DNA from: Pezizomycotina sp. ARF18
Taxonomy: Eukaryota; Ascomycota
NCBI GenBank assembly: GCA_002224055.1
Contig: AZLU01000012.1
Coordinates: 186,001 to 250,000 of the forward strand
DNA length: 64,000 bases
Reading direction: 5' to 3'
Shown here: positions 46,742-58,140 of the stretch, one piece after another
Position numbering within the stretch: the first letter of the stretch is position 1
Layout of the letters: each line of letters opens with the position of its first letter
Notes under the pieces: model-generated
Told to the model about the DNA's origin: nothing
Databases searched by the model: none
What the model saw: only the letters and a program-made list of their open reading frames with translations
Made by a program: the position numbers and the translations under genes

Positions 46742-48211
46742 TCACGACTCTAAAGCGAGCTGGAGTTGGGGGCCGATGGTGCAGTTCCAGCACAGTCTTT
46801 CAGTCTCGTCGAGGAAAGCTGTTGAGAACGCGATTGCATTCTGAAGCTCGTCACCTAACATCCTAATGTTCTCACGCACAGCATCCGCGTGCAGATTATA
46901 CTCATTTCCGTTACTCTCGTCGACGGGAAACGGGAATCTGTGATCAAGCGCCTCCGTCTCCATACGCGCGCTAGAAAAATCCCACTCGAGCTGCCTCACC
47001 ATCGCCCTCAGCGCTATGAGTTCGAGTTAGGTGTAGGCGGCGGAGGAGATCTCTGGGCATGCTTCTTCTGCCCTAGTTTTAGCTCATCCATCGCATCGTC
47101 GATGCAGTCGAACTCCTCCACAAATCTTGACTTCCTCGTTTCGCCTCCTTAGTCCGGAGCCAGAATACCTCACGTCGTATATCCAGCGGTGGGAGGGTGT
47201 TTTTCTGTTTTTCTTTAGAGGAAACCCATAATCGCACCGGCGCGCGCTCTCGATGTTCCGACGTATCCACCAGGAGACGCAGGTGTATCTCTCCATGCGG
47301 CGAAAAAGGCGGCAAATCTAGCTCGAAGAGTACCACCTTCCTTTCGTTTTCATCTTTAGGAAGTGGCCGCTAGTGCCTGGTTAAGTTTGTGATTTTTAGT
47401 TCCATCATGGACGCACTTTAAGGCCCTTGCCTCTTCAGGCTCTTGGTACCTTTTATTCTTCTGAGTTATTTCTTCAATGCGCTCGTCGCGTTGCTTCTGC
47501 GCTGCCTTTTGGATTTCCGTTCCCTCTTCTGATATTCCTGGTTTCATCATAATAGCGAGCACCCGCTCCATCTGCCTCAACGAAAGCCATTTTCCGTTAG
47601 CGCGTTTCAGAACATGGGACATGACGCGAGGTCATGTGTTTGAGAGTTTTCTCCAGCACTTCTGAAAGTCCCGGTCATTCCGCTGCCACCACTCCTCAGT
47701 GTTGTTGGTCCAGCCATCACCGAGAGGCAGCCTATTCTTGCGACGTATTGATGTTTGTATATGGGCTTGGTGTGAAACTGCAGCGTTCCTTGAGGAAGAA
47801 CCGCGTAAGCCGGGCCGACAAATGATCTTCAACGAACCCACCCGGCTCTCTCGAGCCTGGGAACGGTTTCGAAGACGCGGTGGGCGGCTGTTGTAATTGG
47901 GATCTCTATGAAGGGAGATGGCGCACCAGTAGTTCCAGCAGAGACCTCCAGAAATTCTATCATGGAGTGGCGGACGGGTTCGGTTATGGCCGTAGGCGTT
48001 GCATTTCTGGAAGGTGGTGTAGACTTCCTTGGCGTTCCCGTAGCGGCCGTGTCCTCCTCCGGCTCTGGGGGCAAGTCCTGGGGCTCGTGCGCGCGCTTCT
48101 CCAAAGCCTTAGGCGTTGCGTTGCGGCAATGTGGAGTACTTCCCTTACGTCCTCGGGGTGTCCATCGATCGGAGGCCTAGAATAGATGGCAGAGTTAGCA
48201 TCGTCATTCAT
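46742..48211 (-). CDS. Large hydrophilic coiled-coil protein with CWN motifs
   Basis: Coding signal runs from MNDDANSAIYSRPPIDGHPE through EPQDLPPEPEEDTAATG and VRHSMIEFLEV. A CWNYWCAIS motif follows, then WTNNTEEWWQRNDRDFQKCW, the coil EIQKAAQKQRDERIEEITQ and the segment VVLFELDLPPFSPHGEIHL. The end reads LDETERLCWNCTIGPQL and LALES, stopping at 46742. Pieces lie in different minus-strand frames but in a consistent order, so I annotate one gene of about 490 residues with several frame changes; two adjacent genes are possible (46742-47622 and 47632-48211). Function is unknown. It shares the CWN motif with the next gene upstream. Confidence 0.4.
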
Positions 48212-48279
48212 ACTACAACACCAGACAAGAAGAGAAGGAGTTCACCAGATGCAAGAGCACACGACAATCTTGCAAGCGC

Positions 48280-48941
48280 CTAGAACCCTTTTGGTAAGAA
48301 CGAGATGTGTTGGCGAAGGAGCAATGCCACCAGGGGAGATTCGCGCCACCAGTAGTTCCAGCATTTTGGTGATGACCCGGACCTTCGGGAAGAACTGAGG
48401 ACCCTTTGGAGATGGTGTGCATGTATTCGGGTTCCGGTGAGTTATGTTTATCGAAGGCGTCGATACCCTTCGCCGTCAACAATTGAAAAGGCGCCGGACG
48501 TCATCTCAACCATACTTTTGGCTCCCGGGTCATACTGTTTCAGTCTCCTTTGAAGCTCATCATCTCTGAACCTCGCAGTGAACCATCCCGGTGAGCCTGC
48601 GGGACTTTGGTGGGCTGTGGAAGGGATTTGGCTCGTATTTCCTTAATGGACTATTCTCTACAGCGAACGTATGTCCAGAATAACGGCGAGAGCCACCATT
48701 GCCGGGGCCCGCGGTCAAGAAAGCAATGGAAGTGTGACCTTTCTCAGAGTTATCCTGGTACGTCTTGAGCGCAGTGTAGAAGTACTCCTTGAAAAAAGTC
48801 GCCAGCTGGGTGCACATAATTTCCACATCTCTGAAGTGTAGAAATCAAGTCGCGAAAGTAGTAGGCGACATACTGCTCGGGGCTGCAGAGCGTGAGTTCG
48901 CCCTTGACCGAGCATTTGCACTCTGGCAATCTGTGTGACAT
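48280..48941 (-). CDS. Cys-start protein with CKCSVKGEL module, unknown
   Basis: The start is MSHRLPECKCSVKGELTLCS followed by PEQYVAYYFRDL. The next part reads ATFFKEYFYTALKTYQDNSE and GGSRRYSGHTFAVENSPLRK, then DELQRRLKQYDPGAKSMVEM, and near the end PKCWNYWWRESPLV before a stop at 48280. The order is coherent across three frames. The CWNYW element shares 17 bp of DNA with the neighbouring gene (47924-47940). No domain is recognised; the first 30 residues hold a compact cysteine cluster. Confidence 0.4.
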
Positions 48942-49380
48942 CGAACAATCCTCGTGCGAACCGTCCTTGTTGCCGGGTGTCAGAAATCCTCAATAGTCAT
49001 CTCTTTCTCGCCATTTTCGTTGACTCTTGAAGCGAACTTCTCAGCGGTTGGCACCTCGTTTCTCCAAGAGCTGGGAAAGTCCCAAAGGCAATGATCTTTG
49101 CAGGAGCAGATAAAGAAGAAAGAAGATGTCTTGAGAGTCCATCAGCAAGAGTTGGTAGCATGATGATCGTCGTGAAGATAATTTCAAAGATATATTAGCC
49201 GCCTGTTCAGAAAAGTTGCAATACAAATGGGGAGAATATTCAAGAAAGAGAAAAGAAACTTACTGCGATAGCGGTGATGGGCGTTGATGTCCAACCCTTA
49301 GGAGCCCTAGACTGAAGGAGACGGCGCCTGAGAGTTGAAAGAGCATGATGAACGAAGAGGGTAGAGAACAGCATCTTCAA

Positions 49381-49470
49381 CAAATAGATGATGCATCGAT
49401 GATGATGACGATGATGATGGCGTTGGTGGTGTGGTGCTGGTAGTGGTTGTCTTTGTGGAGGAGATGATGA
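49381..49470. repeat. GAT/GGT low-complexity tract
   Basis: Imperfect triplet repeats (GATGATGATGACGATGATGAT, then GGTGGTGTGGTGCTGG) lie upstream of the minus-strand gene at 48.3-48.9 kb. A 106-residue frame across it is composition-driven and not called. Confidence 0.6.
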
Positions 49471-49928
49471 AGAAGGAAGAAGATAGATGAAAGTGGAGAA
49501 AGATGAGAAGATGGTTACGGTTCTTAAATAGTTGAGGCGGTCTCCAGCGTGGGATCAAAATTTTCAAAAAGGATTTAGGCATGAAGCCCTTGCTTAGTCG
49601 TCGAAGTTGCTTAGTTGCTGGTCGCATTGAAACGGGCGGCGGCCGACGCGGGTGGGCGCTCAGAAAAATTAATTAACATTGGTATCGTCGCGGCAACAGG
49701 TTATTAGCGTCACGTTGTACCTCCTTCGGTAGTATTCTTGATACTGCTATTAGATATTAGAGCAGTAACGCACGCAGTAAGCGTCGTTCTAGCTACAAGA
49801 TGGTTCGTAGATTGAGTCTACTCTCATTGAACGGCTTCAAGTATTTACATTCTTCATTCATAGAATAGACCTCCCTCTCGCACTCCTCATAAGCTAAAAA
49901 GCACTACTTTGTCACGCTAGTTTCCGAA

Positions 49929-50944
49929 TTACAAATCATCCCTATTGCTGAACTGAGAAACGTCGTTTTCCAACATTTGGTTGAGAAGGCACTGCGTAGC
50001 CCATTGCCTGTCAGCTCTCTCTTGATTGGTTGCGGGGAAGTCCTCATCCTGGTGGGTTCCGTATTGATACTACGTCGCTGATATGCTGGCCTGGTAAAGT
50101 CCGCGCTTCCGTGTTCAGCAATGTCGTCTTGTGGAGTTTGAGACGCACGAACGTGTTGACGGGTTCTTTCTTGAAACCAAGTGGGACAATGACGCCCCAG
50201 AGTTGGACTATCTTCGCCATCTTCCAGAGTATCCGCCTCACGAGCTCCTAGGGTACAAGTGCACTGTGGTGAACTGACTGGGCTACTAGCTCTATCATGT
50301 AGGAAGACCCATTTCCGCAAAGTTGATCGATGAAGTACAACTCCAAAGGCTCGGTTCGGTAGGGAATTCCGACTCGGACTCGTATTTGTTCCGGTAGTAG
50401 TCGTAGTCATCGGAGAATTTCTGCTCGACGGGGTCATAGCTTAATCGAGAGCTGTCTGAGAGGTCGAAATCATAGCCGTTCGCGTCCGAAATTCACCGTG
50501 GGGAGAAGGATAAGGAATCGAAGCGTCGATGTGCGGAGGTTCGTATTCGAAATCTTCGCCTTGTTCGTCGCTAGTGTTGTCACGATGGAGATAGCTAAGT
50601 TCGATAATACGCTTTCTCAAGGTTTCGATTTCTTCCAGGATATCGCGATAGATTTGACGAGATGGCCTTGGATTGCGAGAGGCATGGTGCGTGCTTCTAG
50701 TAAATTTGGAACTGAGAGGTGGAGACGAGTTTTGTAGATGTCGGCGAGAAAGGGAAGTTTGGGAAACTTGTAAATGTCTAGATCTACAAACTAACGGAGC
50801 TTGTTGTAAGGCCAAGGTAGAGAAACGGGCCTTAATTTTGAAGTGGGCGTTCATAACCCGTATCTTTGTAAACGGCCGTTCTTTCTTGGCCGTTCGAACC
50901 GTGCTCGTGCATTTTCGTTTCATTTCACTATGGTGGGTTTTCAT
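49929..50944 (-). CDS. Uncharacterised hydrophilic protein
   Basis: The N-terminal frame starts MKTHHSEMKRKCTSTVR and includes a coil (RDILEEIETLRKRIIELSYL) and an acidic part (DEQGEDFEYEPPHIDAS). It then continues in other frames as YDFDLSDSSRLSYDPVEQKF, DDYDYYRNKYESESEF, GVIVPLGFKKEPVNTFVRLK and LLNQMLENDVSQFSNRDDL, stopping at 49929. It would be about 340 residues with several frame changes. No family is recognised. Plus-strand frames across it are shadows. Confidence 0.45.
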
Positions 50945-51334
50945 GTAACGAAAGATGGAACATATTCATTTAGCTGAGATACTGAAATATTTACGAGACT
51001 ACGCGCGCCATTTCTGAGTAAAACGTTGCGCTGATACAATGATTTCCAAAGTCCTAAACATGTTACACCAAATGGGAGAATTTTTGAATGCAGTTTCAAT
51101 ATCGCTGCATCGCGGGCTCACTTCCGGCGGATGATATTCTCGTTGCTTCGACTGAAGTCCGCCGTTAATTGCTACTCTGCTACATGTTTCGCTATATATA
51201 TCCGATATTAGCCCCTACAATTAGAGATAGCAATTATTATTTCTTATTTCTATTATTAAAAGTATTATGCTTGAGACGAATTGCGCTTTTCCTCCGGAAA
51301 AATCTGGCAACCTGTGCCAGCAAATATTGAAATT

Positions 51335-51712
51335 TCACGCCAACAAGCAGACAAAGAAAGCAACAAACGAATTACTTTTTTGCAGGCTAGTGGGCATCCC
51401 TCTCTCTCCGCATCTCCTCCATCTCAAGCACATGTTTCGCCCACTCCTCCCCCTCCTGCACCCACCTCGTTGCCATCGCCTCCTCCCTGCATCACCCACT
51501 CCCCCTCTCCTCGTGGCGCTTGAGGTAGCTCTTTATGACGTCTAGCTCCGTTTCTTCGACGTTTCTTCGACGGCGGCGAGCCTCGAAACGTAGTCTCGCA
51601 TCTCCGCGGCCCAGTTCCTGTGGCCGATGCTCTCTGATTCGATGGGGTGTTGCATGTTGAATGATAAGTCTTGAGTTTCTGTGTTGTTTTGGCGATTCTG
51701 AGAGCGAGACAT
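51335..51712 (-). CDS. Small charged protein, unknown
   Basis: Starts MSRSQNRQNNTETQDLSFNM, then GHRNWAAEMRDYVSRLAAVE. After a frame change it continues ELDVIKSYLKRHEERGSG, and in a third frame EWAKHVLEMEEMR, leading to a possible end GMPTSLQKSNSF. The helix followed by G-x-P-x-x-L resembles the MC-family tail, but there are no cysteine knots. Function is unknown. Confidence 0.4.
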
Positions 51713-52273
51713 GGCGTCTTGAGTAACTGAACGAACGTATGTGTCTTCTGATTCTTGTTTTTGGATTGGATGGATTTGACCTAGGCACATACAAGTACCA
51801 CAAATTTTCTGGAGAGTTCTCCTTTTTTTTTTTTTTTTTTGTGGGTCTATTCGATGATACAAGGTGGGTGATATTATATGGCTTCCGTGATGAATTCTGT
51901 TCTGAGATATAGCATGAGCTCCTAAGCACGGAGGATTCGTACTTCTCACTTCTCACTTCTTACTTCTGATACAGAATTTTAGTAACTGATGCTTTGATTT
52001 TGAAATCGAATGTACTGAAATTGCCATCAAATGTGGTAAATGCATAGGATTTCGGCTTTGAGGAGTATCACGGTCTGCTTCCGCATTATTCTTTTACGTA
52101 CGTACTTGACACTCGCAGATTTATTTTCTTCAAAAAGATACGTTATCTGACCTAATCCGTAGGAAGCCGCGAAGCGTCCGGGGAGAATTATACTAAGGTC
52201 GAACCTCGGAATAAAGCCTTGTATCAGTCCACCACCACAATAGCTCAGAAGCCGTTCCGTGCAAATCCCCAGT

Positions 52274-52755
52274 TCACATGCTATCGGCCCTTCGAAGGCT
52301 ACGCGGAGTCATTTCCTGCTGGTGTCGCATTTCCTCTAACTCATCCCACTCCGAAACTACCGCTAACTCCATTTCCACCGCTTCGACGTATTCCTCCATG
52401 TCTTCTAGCGCGAAAGTTAACAGGACCCTCAACCTGCGATTGTACTCGGCTTCAATAAAATTTACTCGCATCTCGTTCCACGACTGAACGACGTCTGGTG
52501 TTCCGTTATGATTGTTTTGCTCGAGCTCGCGACGAGAGATGTTCTCCATGATCCTGTACTCGTCTTGGACGATTGCCATAATTCTGGGCCACAGCCTGTG
52601 AATCGGTGCAATGGGCGTTGTTGGTTGTCGAGGATTAGTTCGGGGCGCTCGAAATGGCGAGCTCTATGTTCTTCGTCTCCGATGGCTAGGTCGATGTGTT
52701 CTTGCATGGCTTCGTCATCGGCTTGCTCGAGTGGGTGGGGTTGCTGTGGACACAT
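52274..52755 (-). CDS. MCPQQPHPLEQ-start coiled-coil protein
   Basis: The start is MCPQQPHPLEQADDEAMQEH, then the sequence shifts frame near 52570 into DEYRIMENISRRELEQNNHN and EMRVNFIEAEYNRRLRVLLT, ending EWDELEEMRHQQEMTPRSLR. About 160 residues, strongly helical and acidic, with one frame change. The first 11 residues match the gene at 56.8 kb at eight positions (MCHQHPHPLEQ). Whether it is a distant MC-family relative is open: it shares the Met-Cys start and the final helix-Pro-x-x-L end but lacks the knots. Confidence 0.5.
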
Positions 52756-52819
52756 GGCGATCTTCGGAAGTTTGAAATTGATCTAGGGAGGAAATGTATT
52801 AATAGGACGGGTCCCAGTC

Positions 52820-54015
52820 GATACTATCGTTTTCCTAAGAGAGCGTTGTTTATCGTTGATCGGGTGGTGGCCGAAACAAAGTTGGGAATACATCATAGCC
52901 TAAGTGGTATATCATGCTCTTGGTCATCAGCGAAGACGTGTTTTGTCTCATTATGTTTCGTTTTCACTCAATGTTTCCGAAGCCGTTCCATTTCACGAAA
53001 CCATCGTCCGTAAACACGCACCGAAAACTTCATTTTTTTTTTTTTATTGTTGGAGGGAGAAAAGTATGATAGATGCCTTGAAAACAGTATGAAACGTATT
53101 TAGTCTTCCATTCGAATCCTCCTGCGCCGTTTATCTTTACAGGAAAATAGCGGAAACAATATACAGGCATAGAGAAATTTTCGCCTTAGTCGGCGAATGA
53201 AATAATAGTCAATGCGCCAACTGTATGGCTTTAGGTTCACCCATCTCGAATCTTCACGGAAGACTTCGCCTCATGCTACCGAGGGGTGTCTACACTAAGG
53301 ATTATATCACTCAGCGGCTTGTAGACCCTGTGTTCCGGTCTCTAACTCGTGCTCATAGAAATACCGAATCTTTTCCTCGTTATAGCATCTGACTTAGAAG
53401 ATCTTGTTGACTACCCAACCACACGTTGAAATCCTGGAGACTTCCCGTTTCCGCGTCTTGCACCTCCAGGTTCATCAGGGAATGAGCAAAACAAAGTGCT
53501 TCACAGTTACCCAGATAGCGGGATTTTTTTCCGTTAATAGTGTTCAATCCCTGCATTGCAAAAAGCGGGGTAGTTCAGGCCGAGATTTAAACAAGTATAC
53601 ATGCAAATTCGTAACTTCAGAAACACAGAAGTTGTCTATAGCTTCCGAGTACTTGTGAAATTATCGCAAATTCTCTACGGGCGGGGAAGTCGAACATTTG
53701 CTGCTGAAAACCCTAGCGTCTTCAAGATAAGGATTCCGTGGCGTGCTCAGTCTTATTGCCGTAGTCTACCCCGCTTTTTAACAAGACGAATAGCATAAAA
53801 GGCTGCCATATGCTCGAGCCTTTCGTCTTTCCTGCCTTTAAATATCTCTTTACGACAAGATCGTGAGCGGATATTGTTGGCGTTGAGGTTTGTTCACAAA
53901 AATAAGGTTAGTGTTACACAAACGAAAGCGAAGCTAAACGAGAGCGCTAATCTTGTTCTGTGTTAGCGGACTACGGCGGACTTGTCTCCGGCGCAATCAA
54001 AATTTAACAAGCGAG
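52820..54015. other. Spacer upstream of the FAD oxidoreductase
   Basis: No supported gene. It includes a T run at 53032-53045 and a TTTAAATA motif near 53836, about 180 bp before the oxidoreductase start. Confidence 0.45.
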
Positions 54016-55777
54016 ATGAGCTTCCCTGACTTTCCCAAGTTGGATGGCCGAGTCGTGATACTCGGCGAATCTCCACCGGCAGTGTATGACACGAGTCGTT
54101 ACCAATATGCAACCAGTTCTTATAAAGATCCAGACAGCCAGGCCGAAGTGGTGACTCCTGGACTCATTGCCTACGCGGCCAGCGACAGTGATGTCAAAAA
54201 GGTCATCGTATACGCAAAGGAGAAGGGAAGAGCCGTCTCTGTGCGAACGGAGGACACCAGTACAGCGCCGCTTCGACCACAAGTCCAAACAACATTCAAC
54301 TAGACTTATCCAGCACGTACACAGACGTAAAATGGGAGAACTCTGATTTCAGCATTGTAACAATCGGCGTTAGCTTCGCCTTGGGGGATTTCAACAAGAC
54401 TATTAGGGAGAAAGGCCGTTTCATACCCATGGACAGTGCCAGTTTGTCAACTTGGGGGGCACGTTCAGACTGGTGGCTATGGCCAACTTGGCCGAAGCTT
54501 CGGCCTCCTCGCCGACCGTGTGCAGAGGTTCCGCATCATTCTCGCCGACGGTCAGGACAGTGAGGTTACTCAGCAGTCCGATCCCGATCTTTTCTTCGCT
54601 GTGCTTGGGGGCAGCCCCGGAATTTTGGTGTCATAACGCATGTTACGATACATCTTTACAAGGACGAGGACTATCCGATTCCCGCGGCTTCAGGCGGCTT
54701 GTCCATTCCACAAGGCGTTCTTAAACAACTCCTAGATATTATGGTCGATGAGATGATAGCGGATGAAGATTACCCTGCGGATTACGACTATTGTATTTCC
54801 GCATCAACGCAGTCACAGAACGCCTTCGAGCAGCAGGACTCCGGGTCTACGTATGACGCTCAGCATATCGACACGAGCGAAACACTGTACAAGATTGTAC
54901 CTGGATCTATCACCATCTTCGTTCAATGGGCGAACCTGGAAGGGAGGAAGCAAAATTACGAAAAAGACGGTATAGTCAATGGCGTTAGGCTCGTTGATAA
55001 GATTAAGGAAGTGCTTAAAGTGTTTCCCCGCAATACGTGAAAATTATGGTGGATGATACGCAGCACTACCCGTTGTCAATTCTGACCAGCCACTGGATCA
55101 TTCCTATAAGGAGGGAATTCGCCTTGCTTATAAGAAGCGATGCTACGCGTCTAATTACACGGCAGATGAGCTTCGTCGGGTAGATCTAGACTTACCGGAA
55201 GACGATAGCGGAGACAATAAGTGGACATGGGCAAAGCTAGTAGCAGGTCTCTTGGACGACACCAACTGGCAGTACATAGCCACATCCTCCCAGTTTCAGC
55301 ACTTCGGTGGCGCAAAATCCAAATTGAAACTCAACGGCAGAGATAACACCACGTCTTATAGCTGGCGGGACACGCGCATTGTCAGCACCATGGACGCTTG
55401 GTACTACTTGGATCAAGAAGACAAGTCTATTGGAGAAGCGAGTTGGTTTGCGGAACTTGTCAGCCTTATGGTACCATCGTGGATAAAGGATCCGCACCCA
55501 CCTTTTTGCAACGAGGACCGTCGCTCCTCTGGGTTCTCAGGACCTGAACCTGCCTCGCAATCGTAAATACTACTTCGACGACATTCCGAAAGGGAAATAT
55601 CAAAAATTGTGCGACATCAAATTACGAGTAGACCCGACTGATGTTTTCACGCCCAACGAATTCAGCGTCGGTCCGGAGAGGGAAAGGGGCGGAGATGGAG
55701 TGGTTGGCCCTGGCCCTGATATTCCCCGGAAGAGCCCGGAGCTCATTAACAAAGAAGCAAGTTTTTACATGCAATAG
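54016..55777 (+). CDS. Berberine-bridge-type FAD-linked oxidoreductase, frame-disrupted
   Basis: This is a PCMH-type FAD-binding oxidoreductase of the berberine-bridge/glucooligosaccharide-oxidase group, enzymes that oxidise secondary metabolites or sugars with covalent FAD. It starts MSFPDFPKLDGRVVILGESP without a clear signal peptide. The FAD domain reads KKVIVYAKEKGRAVSVRT, then the GGHQYSG box carrying the expected flavin-linking His, then QTGGYGQLGRSFGLLADRV and LFFAVLGGSP. The substrate domain and the BBE C-terminus (KYYFDDIPKGKYQKLCDIKL, then RVDPTDVFTPNEFSVG) follow, with a stop at 55777. The length (about 585 codons) suits the family. Single missing bases shift the frame at the GGHQY box (GGG read as GG), before the flavin-linking Cys block GQCQFVNLGGH, at PGNFGVITH (AAA read as AA), and elsewhere. 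No intron is needed. Confidence 0.85.
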
Positions 55778-56258
55778 ACGATCAGCCCCAGAAGGATCCT
55801 GCTACTATGCCTGTCAGAGAGGAGTTCCGCACGGATCCTCGGAACTTAACTGGGCCACGACCCATGTGGGAACAATGGCGCGTGTAGAAGACTGGCTTGG
55901 CTGTTAAAGAAGTTTCGTAACGGTTGATCGAAATTGCTGACTATTAACCAGAAAAGTTGAAATTGTTTCTCGGACTACCATGTCCTTGATTGATTTGAAA
56001 AGTAACCAATGAAATATATCAAATTGAACGAATGATAGTAACTACTTTTAGGGATTGTGACAACCTATGATTAAAAGTTTCATCTAACAACCTCGAATAT
56101 CTTCCTTTTACTTCTTTCAAACACTGATATCGTTATACTTTTCTCATCGATGGATCTGATTACTGTACCTCGCTCTTAAGCCTCACGGGGAAGAGAAGGG
56201 GCCGGGGATGTTCCAATGGCGGAATGTTGGACTGGTGAAGACTCCATCTGGCTTTGGA
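55778..56258. other. Intergenic, no gene seen
   Basis: This spacer separates convergent genes. The frame running past the oxidoreductase stop to 55907 is a shadow. Confidence 0.45.
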
Positions 56259-56807
56259 TTATTCAAGGGCATAGCTTATGAGCAGTGCGATATGGTACTC
56301 CTGGTAATAGATATCATCAATACCTCCAGTTTCATTTACCAAATTCTCCGCCATTGTTCTGCTCGGCGCCAGTAAATATCTTGAGCGGTCAGGTAAAAAG
56401 TCCGTGAAAGGATGTGGCGGTCGGGTCCACTCTCCCCCGACTACCCAGAGGACACAAGCCGTCGGTACCTGTACACAATTCATCCATGACATTAGATAAT
56501 ACTATATGGTTCAGCGCATCCGGGTCTATCGAGGATAAAGCTACATGAATGAAGAGAGTAATTGTGGGCGAAGTTGGCAACCGGATTATTAATTCACCAT
56601 CGGATCTGGTTGATGTGAAATTCGCGCTACTAAGGTGGTGCTGAGAATTAAGCGTAATAAATCCGATTGCGGGTCTTGTATAAGGTTATACACATCGTTC
56701 TGAATGATCGTCTCATGTCGTTCGTGTCGGAGCTCAGCCTCCCGAACGAGACCGTTGATTTCCTGTCTGTACTCCTGTTCAAGTGGATGTGGATGCTGAT
56801 GGCACAT
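56259..56807 (-). CDS. MCHQHPHPLEQ-start protein, unknown
   Basis: The start MCHQHPHPLEQEYRQEINGL matches the gene at 52.75 kb, then a charged helix (REAELRHERHETIIQNDVYN). In a second frame the sequence continues LFIHVALSSIDPDALNHIVL and NVMDELCTGTDGLCPLGS, and in a third it ends PHPFTDFLPDRSRYLLAPSR and GIDDIYYQEYHIALLISYAL, stopping at 56259. About 180 residues with two frame changes. Paralogy with the 52.75 kb gene is supported mainly by the N-terminus. Confidence 0.45.
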
Positions 56808-57397
56808 TGTATGTAGGAGAGAGACACAGATAAGGTTTTAGGAATATAAACTCTGTTCTGGCTAGCTTGATCGTGGGCTGGGAAGTGACCTAAACCTGGA
56901 TATTCACGTTCAGACTGCCGTGCTATCCAGGATCTTTGTGCGAATAACTCAATCACATAATCCTGCTTCCACTCAACGGAAGAGGCATTTTAGCTCTTCC
57001 TGGCCAATCGAGCAACAAGAAATCGCGGCGTTACGGAGAAGTACATTTACGACACGATACTCAATTCCTGGTACCTTGAATAATATCCATTTCGAATATG
57101 GGAAACTTACTGAACGCGAGTAAATATTTTGATGTATAGCTTGAGAATTTTCTTTCGTGATATTTCATACCGATACATTGACATATTAAACCCGGTGTGC
57201 CTGATTTTCAAACCAGATTTACTCTTATGAAAATCTTTGAGGAATAATTCCATATTGTGTTTGTGGACAACTAATGTTTCATATAGATGGAACTACTAAT
57301 AGCCTGCTATTCTCGGAAATGTCATGTAGTACACGTATACATCGTGGATGGAACGGTATACCAAACTCTGTTCATACAAGGGAGAATGCTTTGCAAG

Positions 57398-57914
57398 TCA
57401 GACCCGAAGGCCGCTCAATTCCGCCGTAGCTTCGGATTCCGAATTCATCTCTTTAATCATACGGTCCATGTATCTGCGGAATTTCCTGAAACGAACCCAG
57501 TTCGCGCCACATTCCTTGAAGATGTCCCAGTACAAAGTTCCAAGCATGACAAAATCCTCCTCCGCCACCGATTCGGCTTCATCTCCATCGTCCTCCGCTT
57601 CTTTATCGCCCGAAAAGTTCCTCGTCGTCTGAATATTCTAAGTCGATTGAAACGGCATCCGAGGCCTTATATGCGCCAGGTGTTTGGTGAACTTGAGGTC
57701 GGTCTAGAAACCGACCTTCGCCGCGCTCGAATTCTAAGCCATCGTGGGCGGTGGCCGGATCTCTCCGAATCGATATGGCGCTCCAGAGAATGTCCATGTG
57801 GGTAGACCATGGCTGTCGCGGTTGTACTGAGATAGCTTTTTGAGGATTTCTTCCGAGGGAGATAATCGAGGGTAGGCTGGTTTTCGTGGGTGTAGGAACG
57901 TTTATTGGGAGCAA
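57398..57914 (-). CDS. Acidic uncharacterised protein
   Basis: The N-terminal frame (57603-57914) starts MLPINVPTPTKTSLPSIISL and ends with the acidic DAVSIDLEYSDDEELF. Coding then continues in another frame as KEAEDDGDEAESVAEEDFVM, GTLYWDIFKECGANWVRFRK and RRYMDRMIKEMNSESEA, with a stop at 57398. About 170 residues, one frame change. The plus-strand 172-residue frame is a shadow. No family is recognised. Confidence 0.45.
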
Positions 57915-58086
57915 AGGATTCGTTGAGACTCAGAACGCAAGCAAAAACGGTAAATAGGCTATCTAGATGCCTTTCGCGGTATTCGCGCCACGATCTGCAT
58001 GGGATGTAGTTTTTTAAGTGGCTGGAAAACTTTCAACTGGGATTTGTTTGCAAAGTAGGACCTCCATATCTGCTAGAGTAGGATCT

Positions 58087-58140
58087 ATATATGTATCAGC
58101 TTGTATATATGTATCAGCTCGTATATATGTATCAGCTCGA
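58087..58140. repeat. 18-bp tandem repeat, three units
   Basis: Units at 58087, 58105 and 58123 share ATATATGTATCAGCTCGT with one change each. On the minus strand it would encode a repeated ADTYI peptide in a 90-residue frame that I do not otherwise support. Confidence 0.85.

Noticed and set aside
57287-57805. A 172-residue plus-strand frame.
   Set aside because: The opposite strand gives a coherent acidic protein across a single frame change; this frame is its shadow.
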